A stretch of 35,758 nucleotides of DNA from a virus, in the IMG/VR virus record IMGVR_UViG_3300015360_000110, positions 1 to 35,758 of that record, one strand, 5' to 3'. This document shows positions 14,858-21,407 of this stretch, in pieces. Position numbers and translations under genes: made by a program. Position 1 is the first letter of the stretch, and every line of letters begins with the position of its first letter. Below the pieces are notes generated by a model that was given only the letters and a program-made list of their open reading frames with translations, made no database searches and was not told the origin of the DNA.

Positions 14858-16186
14858 TTACAAAGATGCGACGGAATTACGTAGGAAGATACGAGTCCAG
14901 GCCGACCCGGCAGCGTCGTATACGATGCGCCCGCCGAACGGCAGCGAGGATGCGCCGTCCACGTCGCCGGCTGACGGCGCGCTGTTGATCGCCATTGCGG
15001 AGTCAATCCGCAGTTCGTACGCCTGCGACGCCTCGATGCTGTTGGCCGACTTCATGGCGCGGATGCGCGGGAACTTGGTAGTACCCGCCCGCATGTCGGC
15101 GACGAGCGCGCGGCTCACCGTGTCGTTGCCAAGCTCCAGCGACAGGCTGGTGTCCGGCCGCTGCAACACGCTTTCCTTGTAGGACGCGAGCGCGCTATTC
15201 AGCACCCACAGCGGCGAGTAGATGCCGCCGACCGACCACTCGGCCGAAAAATCGCTCGTCAGCTTGGTCGTGCCCAGGCCGGCCCACGTGTTATCCAGAA
15301 ATACATCGACTTCCGAAGCGAGAATAGGGATCAGCGGTATATCGGTCGGCGCTCCTGGCGTGGTGGTGGTAACGGCCACGGCCGGCGTGGAGCCGCCGGT
15401 CAGGAGCGCGCCTGATGCGGTCATGGCGGCCACGTTGGTGTTCGCCAGCCCCGCGACGAACGTCACCACGTACGGCGTGCCAGGGCCAGGGCCGCCGGTC
15501 ACGGTGGCGTTACTCGCGCCGATGGTGCTCAGCGCTTGCAGCGCGGTTTGCACCGCGCCGGCCGCCGCGTCGTACGCGATGTTGGCTGTGGTCTGCCCGC
15601 CGAAGGTCAGCGTGAACGTGCCGCCGGTTGGCGTGCCCGTGATCGTGACCGTCTGCACTTCGTTGACGTCAATCGACGCGGTGTAGGACGGCGCGCTGCC
15701 GTAGCCCGAACCGCTCAACGTCTGCGAGCTGGTGCGTGAGAACCCGAGCATCAGGTCGGTCAGGGTGCAGCCGTTCGCCTCCTCAGCGGTGCCGGCCACG
15801 CCGTTGATCGTTGGCGTGCCCTTGCGGGCGCTGAACGTGGACTTCGCCAGCGCACTCGCGCCCGGCGTCCAGGTGTACTCACGCGCCAGCGTTGCGCCGC
15901 CGGGTGTCACGACCGTCGCGGGGCCGAACAGCATCGTGAACAGGTAGGCGAGCGCGTTGTAGTCCGGGTAACTGCCGCCGCCGATGTCGAAGGTCGACCA
16001 GTTCTGACGAATCGGCGTGCCAGTGGGGACCAACAGGCCCTGGGGGTGCACCTCATCAAATTCAGCCGCTTCCGAAATGTTGAAGCCGACACTAAGCAAT
16101 CGTTTGTTGATAGCCGCTGGGGCGATGCCCTCGGTGACTTCGAGGGCAATGAGACTCGACTCCTGATCCACGGCGCGCACGGGCAT
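14858..16186 (-). CDS. major tail tube protein with inserted Ig-like domain
   Basis: 442 residues. The outer parts (MPVRAVDQESSLIALEVTEG.. LLVPTGTPIRQNWSTF and ..ASYKESVLQRPDTSLSLELG.. AYELRIDSAMAINSA) look like a siphoviral tail tube subunit, whose usual length is 200-350. Residues about 175-285 (VTITGTPTGGTFTLTFGG, IAYDAAAGAVQTALQALS, VTGGPGPGTPYVVTFVAG) form a separate beta domain of a kind often inserted in phage virion proteins, probably displayed on the tube surface. It follows a minus-strand terminator at 16216-16259, so it may have its own promoter or rely on readthrough. GGGAG lies ahead of the ATG. Confidence 0.78.
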   Translation of the reverse strand: MPVRAVDQESSLIALEVTEGIAPAAINKRLLSVGFNISEAAEFDEVHPQGLLVPTGTPIRQNWSTFDIGGGSYPDYNALAYLFTMLFGPATVVTPGGATLAREYTWTPGASALAKSTFSARKGTPTINGVAGTAEEANGCTLTDLMLGFSRTSSQTLSGSGYGSAPSYTASIDVNEVQTVTITGTPTGGTFTLTFGGQTTANIAYDAAAGAVQTALQALSTIGASNATVTGGPGPGTPYVVTFVAGLANTNVAAMTASGALLTGGSTPAVAVTTTTPGAPTDIPLIPILASEVDVFLDNTWAGLGTTKLTSDFSAEWSVGGIYSPLWVLNSALASYKESVLQRPDTSLSLELGNDTVSRALVADMRAGTTKFPRIRAMKSANSIEASQAYELRIDSAMAINSAPSAGDVDGASSLPFGGRIVYDAAGSAWTRIFLRNSVASL

Positions 16187-16215
16187 CGCACGAACTCCCG
16201 CGCGTCACCCGGCAC

Positions 16216-16259
16216 AAAAAGAAAAGGTGCCAGCTTTCGCGCTATGCGAAGCGGGCACC
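16216..16259 (-). terminator. intrinsic terminator upstream of the tail tube gene
   Basis: A minus-strand stem GGTGCC/GGCACC continues inward as GCTTCGC/GCGAAAGC with a short loop, and is followed by TTTTCTTTTT. It lies 30 bases before the tail tube start and would end transcripts from the head-tail completion genes, or attenuate them. The rest of 16187-16418 holds the HNH leader at its right side and nothing else recognised. Confidence 0.7.
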
Positions 16260-16342
16260 TCTACAGGTGGCGGCTTTATGGAAGTTCGAGCGGGGCTCTC
16301 TGGGAGCGCGGCCCGTGCCGTCAGTGTACCACATCAAACGGG

Positions 16343-16384
16343 TACAATAAGGATGGCCCGGAGATGTTTCAGCACCTCCGGGCC
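16343..16384 (+). promoter_or_regulatory. promoter box and 5' leader hairpin of HNH gene 16419
   Basis: TACAAT at 16343-16348 in GGGTACAAT, then a 9-bp stem GGCCCGGAG/CTCCGGGCC at 16355-16384, then AACACC, AAGGGA and ATG. The order matches the leaders at 12567 and 28364 although the stem sequences differ. Confidence 0.6.
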
Positions 16385-16418
16385 GAACACCACGATTCCG
16401 GACTAAGGGAAGATCGCG

Positions 16419-17075
16419 ATGCCTGCTAAGCGTAGCACTTCAAGCGCTACCGTTCCTGCCATCTGCGCCAGTTGTGGCGTAACGTTCCCCTACCGCCGCC
16501 ATCGGCTGAAGGAACGTCCGAACGCGCGGACCTACTGCTCGCGCATCTGTTGGAAGGCTAAGACGCCGCCGCCGCTCATCGTATTCAGCGAAGACGGCCT
16601 GACCGCGCTATTGCCACTCCTTGCCCAAGACGGAACCATCCAAATGCACGCCCTGATCGACGCTGCGGATGCAACATGGGCGGGGCAATGGACATGGCGA
16701 CTGTCCGGCACCTATGCAGCTCGTAGCGAGCGTGTCAACGGAACAAAGATCGGGATTATCCTGCACCGCGAGCTGTTGGGCCTGGTCGCTGGTGACGGAC
16801 TAGACGGCGATCACTTCAACCGCGACCGCCTCGATGACCGGCGCAGCAACCTGCGCGTCATCTCCCGCGCGGGCAATACTCAAAACAGACCTAGCGTCAA
16901 GGGATCGTCATCGGCCTACCGTGGCGTCTCTTGGTTCAAACGGCTCAAGAAGTGGAAGGCCGAAGTGCGGGCCGGCGACAAACTCCACTATCTCGGCTTG
17001 TTCATAGACGAACTCGAAGCCGCCGAAGCCGCCCGCGCTGCCCGAGCGCGTCTGCTGCCATATGCTACGGACTAG
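16419..17075 (+). CDS. HNH homing endonuclease with zinc and AP2 domains
   Basis: 218 residues. The N-terminal zinc module is CASCGVTF..CSRIC (about 16-48). The HNH core (about 114-150) reads LHRELLGLVAG, DGDHFNRDRLDDRRSNLRV. The AP2-like domain (about 166-215) reads YRGVSWFKRLKKWKAEVRAG, YLGLF and DELEAAEAARAARARL. Its last two domains align well with the protein at 12646, so the two are paralogues that spread within this genome or arrived separately. The TAG stop shares the palindrome CTAG with the stop of the convergent gene at 17072. Confidence 0.9.
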   Translation: MPAKRSTSSATVPAICASCGVTFPYRRHRLKERPNARTYCSRICWKAKTPPPLIVFSEDGLTALLPLLAQDGTIQMHALIDAADATWAGQWTWRLSGTYAARSERVNGTKIGIILHRELLGLVAGDGLDGDHFNRDRLDDRRSNLRVISRAGNTQNRPSVKGSSSAYRGVSWFKRLKKWKAEVRAGDKLHYLGLFIDELEAAEAARAARARLLPYATD

Positions 17076-17284
17076 TTGTTAGACCCTCGCTCCGTCGTCC
17101 TGACCGACATGCGCTTGGTGTAGTGTGCGTCCTGCTGCTGGCGGTTGATGGCCTCACAACGGGAACAGCCGGCGCACCATTTTGGAGGTGCCGGGTCGAT
17201 ATTGGCGTAGCGTTCCAAAAGGCCCACGATGCCAACAAGGTGCCGTCGCAACTCGACAGCGAACTCCCGGTCCTCCGGCGTCAT
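17072..17284 (-). CDS. small hypothetical protein with CxxC motif
   Basis: 70 residues starting MTPEDREFAVELRRHLVG, helical at the N-terminus, with CAGCSRC around residues 37-43. Its start overlaps the stop of the tail completion gene (ATGA). Family not recognised. Its stop codon is shared in the CTAG palindrome with the convergent HNH gene. Confidence 0.6.
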   Translation of the reverse strand: MTPEDREFAVELRRHLVGIVGLLERYANIDPAPPKWCAGCSRCEAINRQQQDAHYTKRMSVRTTERGSNN

Positions 17285-17718
17285 GACGGATGACTTTCCG
17301 TGCGATACAAAAGGACGCGGTGCAAGAATTGCACGCCCTGGTCGTCCTCGACCATGTCCGTGCTGCTGATGAGGCGGAATTTGACTACGGTCGCGCCGCT
17401 GGTGGTGCCGCCGTAGCCCTGCAACAGCGTGTCTACGCGGTCGCTGATTGCGCGCATCCCTCCCCAGCCCTGGCCGGCCGCCATCGTCGCCCAGACGGAG
17501 ACGCGCAGCACCACGTTTTCCCAGACCCGCGTGCCGTTCGTCGTCATCAGCGGCGTGCTGGCCTGCACGCCGAGCGAGACGTACGGGAACTTCGGCTGCC
17601 CGGTCGCGGCCGGCAGGATCGGCTCCCGGCCAACGCGCCCGCCGATCAGCGACGACAACGTGCTGTCGCCGCTGAGGCGCGTATACATCAACTCACAAGC
17701 TCTGTCCGCCGCGATCAT
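17281..17718 (-). CDS. tail completion / tail terminator protein (DUF3168-like)
   Basis: 145 residues from ATG 17718. The pattern MIAADRACELMYTRLSGDST.. LIGGRVGREPILPA, FPYVSLGVQASTPL, WENVVLRVSVWATM and a C-terminal VQFLHRVLLYRTE fits the DUF3168/gp17 tail terminator family (about 130-150 residues), which caps the tail tube at the head end. Position between the gp10-like gene and the tail tube supports this. ATGA overlaps connect it on both sides. Confidence 0.75.
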   Translation of the reverse strand: MIAADRACELMYTRLSGDSTLSSLIGGRVGREPILPAATGQPKFPYVSLGVQASTPLMTTNGTRVWENVVLRVSVWATMAAGQGWGGMRAISDRVDTLLQGYGGTTSGATVVKFRLISSTDMVEDDQGVQFLHRVLLYRTESHPS

Positions 17719-17951
17719 CGAACAATCTCCAGATTCACATAGCGCGCGCCCGCGTGCGTCGTGTACACGGTGACGCTTGCTAAGTCGCCATTGGAGCAGC
17801 AATGGCTTTCAAGATCGACAGGCAAGGCGGGATCAAGGTTCTTCAGTGCTGCGATCAGTTCGCCTACCGTCATGGCGGGCGGAGGTACGTACTCCGTCTC
17901 TACCTGTACGGGCGGAGGACGGAGCCATTCGGGGATTTCTGTATCCGTCAT
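17715..17951 (-). CDS. small phage protein with MTVGELIAAL motif
   Basis: 78 residues. ATG at 17951 overlaps the TGA of the gp10-like gene. The N-terminus is proline-rich (WLRPPPVQVETEYVPPP), followed by MTVGELIAALKNLDPALPVD and a beta-strand end (ASVTVYTTHAGARYVNLEIV). This second part resembles a widespread small phage domain of unknown function that begins 'MTV.ELI..L..l..D..V'. It is unusual for it to lie within the head-tail completion set. Confidence 0.65.
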   Translation of the reverse strand: MTDTEIPEWLRPPPVQVETEYVPPPAMTVGELIAALKNLDPALPVDLESHCCSNGDLASVTVYTTHAGARYVNLEIVR

Positions 17952-18361
17952 CGCCGCACCCGCGCCCTGGACTGGCGGCCAAGCGCCAACTGAGCCGGCA
18001 GCGAACGAACGGCCCCGAGCAGCCCGCCGCCGCCGCTGATGATCCCGCGCCATCCCTCGATGTAGCCGGCCCGCGCTGCCTCAACCGACGGCCAGAGGAA
18101 CGGGCGCGCGCTCATGTTGCGGGTTCCGTATTCTATAAATCCAGAATGCGGGGCGTCAGCGACCACGCGCGACTCTTGCCCCGCCCCCTCGCGGTGGATC
18201 GAATCACGGAGCTGCCCCGTCCGCACGGGCGCGCGGAGCTTGGCATCGGCGGCAACCGCATCGGCCGTGGCCTGCACATGCGCCGCGCCGGCCGCCTTGA
18301 TCTTGCCCGCCAGGCCGGGCAGGTTGTTGAAGCGGACCGTCACTGATACGCCGTTCGCCAT
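17948..18361 (-). CDS. HK97 gp10-like tail completion protein
   Basis: 137 residues. The hallmark pattern is APVRTGQLRDSI followed by HSGFIEYGTRNMSARPFLWP, found in HK97 gp10-family proteins that act in head-tail joining or tail completion. Its position between head closure and tail terminator genes is canonical. The C-terminus is basic (RQSRARVRR). Confidence 0.82.
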   Translation of the reverse strand: MANGVSVTVRFNNLPGLAGKIKAAGAAHVQATADAVAADAKLRAPVRTGQLRDSIHREGAGQESRVVADAPHSGFIEYGTRNMSARPFLWPSVEAARAGYIEGWRGIISGGGGLLGAVRSLPAQLALGRQSRARVRR

Positions 18362-18365
18362 CAGG

Positions 18366-18548
18366 TCAGCCTTTCGGGGACAGCACGAACTGTTGGTAGT
18401 CGAGCGTCAGCGTCAGCGCGGCATCGTCGTTCAGCCCGCCAGACTTGAGCGTGTCGTAGTACGTCACCATCAGGCCGGCCAGGTTCTTTGCGGCGGCGGC
18501 GGCCTGGTCGAACTCGGCCGCCGCGCGCAACGGCTGGATGTTTTCCAT
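18366..18548 (-). CDS. small hypothetical phage protein
   Basis: 60 residues starting MENIQPLRAAAEFDQAAAAA, with a helical first half and DDAALTLTLDYQQFVLSPKG at the end. It lies between the gene at 18560 and the gp10-like gene with 4-12 base gaps, so it is co-transcribed. Family not recognised. Confidence 0.6.
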   Translation of the reverse strand: MENIQPLRAAAEFDQAAAAAKNLAGLMVTYYDTLKSGGLNDDAALTLTLDYQQFVLSPKG

Positions 18549-18559
18549 GCGGCTAGCCC

Positions 18560-18883
18560 CTATCTGGCAGGTGGGGGCGGAGTGGCGAGCGCCGGCGCAT
18601 CGACGGGCATGGCTGCTGCTACCGCCTGCTCAGGCTCGGCCTTCGGCGCGGAGCGCGCAGCCTTGCGCCCCTCGGACTCCTTCTCAAACGCGGCCTTCGT
18701 CTTTGGGCCGTCGTACGGTTCCTTGTTTTCGTAGTACTCCCCCAAGCGGTAGCCGGCCTCGGCGTACGAAACCAGCTCGCCATCAGCCTTGCGGTGCAGC
18801 TTCTTGCGGTGGTAGTCGGCCGGGCTGACCGCCAAACTCTGCTCAACGCCGTTCAGGATCAGGGGCACCAATCGTTCGCTCAC
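18560..18883 (-). CDS. hypothetical virion-cluster protein with low-complexity tail
   Basis: 107 residues from GTG 18883, chosen because GGAGGAAC lies directly upstream; the longer open frame to 19036 overlaps the head closure gene. Begins MSERLVPLILNGVEQSLAVS, then GYRLGEYYENKEPYDGPKTK, and ends in an Ala/Pro-rich stretch (ALATPPPP). Family not recognised. Co-directional with the completion genes. Confidence 0.62.
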   Translation of the reverse strand: MSERLVPLILNGVEQSLAVSPADYHRKKLHRKADGELVSYAEAGYRLGEYYENKEPYDGPKTKAAFEKESEGRKAARSAPKAEPEQAVAAAMPVDAPALATPPPPAR

Positions 18884-18894
18884 GGTCGTTCCTC

Positions 18895-19293
18895 CTATGC
18901 GCGGGTACAGATAATCGTCTTGACTAACTCGTCGGTGACGGGGTCGCCGCCCTCTGCGGGCTGGTAGGAGCCGGCAGCGTCTCCGGTCACGGTGAACGTG
19001 TCCGTCGCCAGCGTCAACGGCACGCCGCCAGGCCAACGCGACGCGACCATGCTCAGGACCACGTTGACCGTCGTCACCGCGCCCAGCCGTTCGGCCACCT
19101 CCCGCTCGCGCGGCGATAGTCCGCTCCGGTCAACGCGGCAGGGTATTCCGCTGGCATAAACGGTCGTGCCCTCGGTCCAGCCGCCGGCCCCGTCTGCCGT
19201 GCGGGCGATGCGAGAAATAGCCAGCCTGTCGGGCAGGGCGCGCTCGAATGCCCGGCGGGCTGCGGCGGCGCTGCCGGCGGTTAGGATGCCCAC
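18895..19293 (-). CDS. head closure / head-tail adaptor protein
   Basis: 132 residues from GTG 19293, overlapping the TAG of the membrane-protein gene. ISRIARTADGAGGWTEGTTV, IPCRVDRSG and a C-terminal strand pair around DTFTVTGDAAGSYQPAEGGD fit the small beta-barrel head closure family (SPP1 gp16 / HK97 gp7-like). In most siphoviruses this gene directly follows the connector; here about 8.4 kb separates them. Confidence 0.65.
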   Translation of the reverse strand: MGILTAGSAAAARRAFERALPDRLAISRIARTADGAGGWTEGTTVYASGIPCRVDRSGLSPREREVAERLGAVTTVNVVLSMVASRWPGGVPLTLATDTFTVTGDAAGSYQPAEGGDPVTDELVKTIICTRA

Positions 19294-19712
19294 TAGATGC
19301 GCCCCGCCGTGTCCGTCTCGCCAGCGTCCGCGCGGCGCGCGTACTCGACGGATGCCCGCGCCACGCGCTCCACGTCGTCGTCAGAGAGCGGTGCGGCCTC
19401 CTGTGGTTCGTCTGCTTCCATTGGCGGGTCCGTCGCCTGACTGCGGCTGTGCACGGCGTTGGACCCGGCCGACGCGCCACCGACTAGCACGCCAGCAATA
19501 ACCGACCCGGCAACCAACGGCATGGTCAAGACGACGCCGTTCGCAACCATGAACAGCAGCACGAAGGCGATGCCGAGCAGACACGCTCCGAGGAACGACA
19601 CGATGGCCGGCAGCACCACCGCTGTCCTGATCCCGTTCACAAGAATATTCACGACGGCGGTCGCGCCCGCCACGTACAGCAGGATCGCCGCTGGAAGCCC
19701 GGCGTTATCCAC
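19293..19712 (-). CDS. membrane protein, holin candidate
   Basis: 139 residues from GTG 19712, overlapping the TAA of the previous gene; an upstream basic extension in the same frame is antisense-like and rejected. Three to four hydrophobic helices: PAAILLYVAGATAVVNILV, VVLPAIVSFLGACLLGIA, FVLLFMVANGVV and PLVAGSVIAGVLVGG. The soluble acidic C-terminus has DEPQEAAPLSDDDVERVARA. One of three consecutive membrane proteins; together they may form a holin/antiholin/spanin-like set, but no sequence family is recognised. Confidence 0.65.
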   Translation of the reverse strand: MDNAGLPAAILLYVAGATAVVNILVNGIRTAVVLPAIVSFLGACLLGIAFVLLFMVANGVVLTMPLVAGSVIAGVLVGGASAGSNAVHSRSQATDPPMEADEPQEAAPLSDDDVERVARASVEYARRADAGETDTAGRI

Positions 19713-20340
19713 CGTCTGGCCCCTCTTTCTTCCCCGAAGCCGCGTCCGCAATCGCCTGCGCCGCCCCGGGCGAAATCTCCTGCACGTCAACCGGAGCGTT
19801 CTCTTTCGATTCGACCGCTGCCGTGAGAGCCTCAATCGGGACTCTCAGTGACGTGTCCGGACTGGTGCGCTGCTGTGCCGTCTGCGCCGCCTGCGTCTCG
19901 GCAACAGCTAGTCTGACGGCCTCGGCTATCCGCGCTTCGACCTTATCAAGATCCGTCTGGCGGTCTTCGGCCTCCTTGAGTCCGGCCGCGTGCGCCTCTT
20001 TGCGGATCGACTCCGCAAACCTCTCGAAGCCGCTGTTGGTTGAGCAATGCAGCGCCTCAACCTGTGCGCCGTTTTTCGCGGCAACCTCGACAGCCTGAGA
20101 CGACTTGATGAACGTCATCGCCTGCGCGGTCAGGGCGGCGACGCCAGTCATGCTGACGCCGATCAGGACGGACGCTTGATCGGGTAGCAGCCAGCCGATT
20201 GCCAAAACCGTCAGGACAGCCAGGAGCAGCGCGGTCACAACAATCACCAGATACACCGGCGTCAACGACAGTGGCGGCGCGACGATCATCGGAGGCAGCA
20301 ACGGCGAGTTCGGCTCCGCCTTCGTGCCTGGCTCAGACAT
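19705..20340 (-). CDS. membrane protein with long coiled-coil C-terminus
   Basis: 211 residues. Pro-rich N-terminus, then two hydrophobic helices (VYLVIVVTALLLAVLTVLAI and SVLIGVSMTGVAALTAQAM), then an Ala/Glu-rich helical region (ESIRKEAHAAGLKEAEDRQ, VEARIAEAVRLAVAETQ) that should be a coiled coil. ATG overlaps the end of the preceding gene by eight bases. Likely localised in the inner membrane; holin-like or a membrane-anchored partner of one. Confidence 0.62.
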   Translation of the reverse strand: MSEPGTKAEPNSPLLPPMIVAPPLSLTPVYLVIVVTALLLAVLTVLAIGWLLPDQASVLIGVSMTGVAALTAQAMTFIKSSQAVEVAAKNGAQVEALHCSTNSGFERFAESIRKEAHAAGLKEAEDRQTDLDKVEARIAEAVRLAVAETQAAQTAQQRTSPDTSLRVPIEALTAAVESKENAPVDVQEISPGAAQAIADAASGKKEGPDGG

Positions 20341-20914
20341 CTGGACGCTCCCGCTCTGCCGCGCGGCGCTTCAACTCGTCAAGCTCCGCGCGGTTGAGCG
20401 TGACCATGTCGCGGTTGCGCTGCGCGTGACGGTCCTCAGATATCGCCTTCTTCAGGTTTTCGCGCAGCCCCCCGTTCAGCATGTCCTCGTGGACCCGGTC
20501 GACTTTCGTCTCGACCACAGCCGCCGTCTCAGCAGCCCGATGCGCCTTCGATGCAGCCTCGTCCACCTTCATGCTTACGGTTTCGACCCTCAGAAATAGG
20601 AGCAGGCCCGCCAGAACCGTGGCGAACGACCCTAGAACCGTGGTCACGATTGCCCCTGCCCGCTCCGAGATGTCGCCCGCGAACAGTGTTGCCAGCGCCA
20701 CAACGGCCAACAGAACCGCCAGCAACCCAATCGTGACTAAAACCGCTGTCCGTGTCGTCACGCTGTCAAAGCTCCTGAGGTGGTGCGCTGCTGGCGCGCC
20801 TAACATCTCGGCCTCTCGCGTACCTACATAGGTGTAGCGTCCGTCCATTCCACGGCTTGGCGCTGCCACCACGGTCGCCGGTTCCCAGCCGGCGGCCGTG
20901 GCTTCGATCTGCAT
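20333..20914 (-). CDS. membrane protein, holin-like
   Basis: 193 residues from ATG 20914, which overlaps the TGA of the upstream small gene (TGATG). The start is chosen for this coupling. Soluble N-terminal part (MQIEATAAGWEPATVV), then two transmembrane helices (TAVLVTIGLLAVLLAVVALA and AIVTTVLGSFATVLAGLLLF) and a charged helical tail (VVETKVDRVHEDMLNGGLRE). Topology is that of a two-helix holin with an unusual N-terminal extension. No lysin gene is adjacent. Confidence 0.6.
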   Translation of the reverse strand: MQIEATAAGWEPATVVAAPSRGMDGRYTYVGTREAEMLGAPAAHHLRSFDSVTTRTAVLVTIGLLAVLLAVVALATLFAGDISERAGAIVTTVLGSFATVLAGLLLFLRVETVSMKVDEAASKAHRAAETAAVVETKVDRVHEDMLNGGLRENLKKAISEDRHAQRNRDMVTLNRAELDELKRRAAERERPDV

Positions 20915-21103
20915 CACATCCACTCGTCCGACCAGCCGTACGGGCTGCCTGCCACACCGCTACTCGTCACGTACGCCGTCCCGCCGCCGCCGAGCGCCGT
21001 TGCAACCTCGCTGTAGCGCAGTGCTGCCGCCTCGGTGCGTGCAAGCCTGATGCGGATGCCCTCAAGACGCTGGCTCCTGGCCTGATGCTCCGGGGGCTGT
21101 CAC
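20914..21103 (-). pseudogene. 62-residue phage protein interrupted by a +1 C-run frameshift
   Basis: GTG at 21103 has a strong Shine-Dalgarno (GGAGGAG). The zero frame stops after 13 codons. Reading the run CCCCC (21096-21092) as CCCC gives a continuous 62-residue protein: MTAPEHQARSQRLEGIRIRL, then ARTEAAALRYSEVATALG, GGGTAYVTSS and ending SPYGWSDEWM. Its stop overlaps the ATG of the next gene (TGATG), as expected for a real gene in this operon. So this is an indel in a homopolymer (real mutation or sequencing error) or a programmed shift. The WSDEW ending is typical of small phage proteins; function unknown. Confidence 0.6.
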
Positions 21104-21136
21104 GTCTGCTCCTCCGCGCACCCGCCGGGAGGCAAC

Positions 21137-21174
21137 AAAAAAGGCGCGGCCACCGTGTTACGGGTGGCCGCGCC
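21137..21174 (-). terminator. strong intrinsic terminator of the regulatory island
   Basis: The minus strand has GGCGCGGCCACC, an 8-base loop and GGTGGCCGCGCC (12 bp, perfect), followed by TTTTTT. It lies 230-270 bases downstream of the IS110-like gene and before the small gene at 21103, so it separates the hairpin island from the membrane-protein operon. Confidence 0.9.
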
Positions 21175-21191
21175 TCAAATTCCTCGTGCGG

Positions 21192-21227
21192 CGAGAGCGT
21201 TATGACGCGCGCCCCTAGCGGGACGCT
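21192..21227. other. additional inverted repeat in the 21104-21407 gap
   Basis: AGAGCGT and ACGCTCT (7 bp) enclose a second small stem CCC/GGG. It lacks the GGGTATCA core and is not a member of the hairpin family. The remaining gap holds the terminator and hairpins A and B; no coding sequence is supported. Confidence 0.4.
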
Positions 21228-21285
21228 CTTGTGGCTAATCCTAGCACATCGCGTGATCGGTGGCGTCTACGGTATGCGCGGGGCT

Positions 21286-21333
21286 GATGGCGGCATCTTC
21301 AATTCGGGTATCAAACGCTCAATGGCCGCCGTC
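21286..21333 (+). repeat. conserved-loop hairpin A
   Basis: Stem GATGGCGGC / GCCGCCGTC (9 bp with one G-U). Loop: A, ten variable bases TCTTCAATTC, core GGGTATCA (21306-21313), nine variable bases AACGCTCAA, then T and a bulged G. Linker to copy B contains TGTGTTCAGG. Confidence 0.85.
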
Positions 21334-21351
21334 GGTTGTGTTCAGGGAGTG

Positions 21352-21405
21352 GGGATGGGCGGCAGTCCTCCGACGGGTATCAAGAGATCACAGGCCACCC
21401 CTCCC
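21352..21405 (+). repeat. conserved-loop hairpin B
   Basis: Stem GGGATGGGCGGC / GCCACCCCTCCC (10 of 12 pairs). Left arm GTCCTCCGAC, core GGGTATCA (21375-21382), right arm AGAGATCAC, then A (not T/C) and GGCC. It ends three bases before the stop codon of the IS110-like gene on the other strand. It is the most diverged stem of the set. Confidence 0.8.
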
Positions 21406-21407
21406 GT

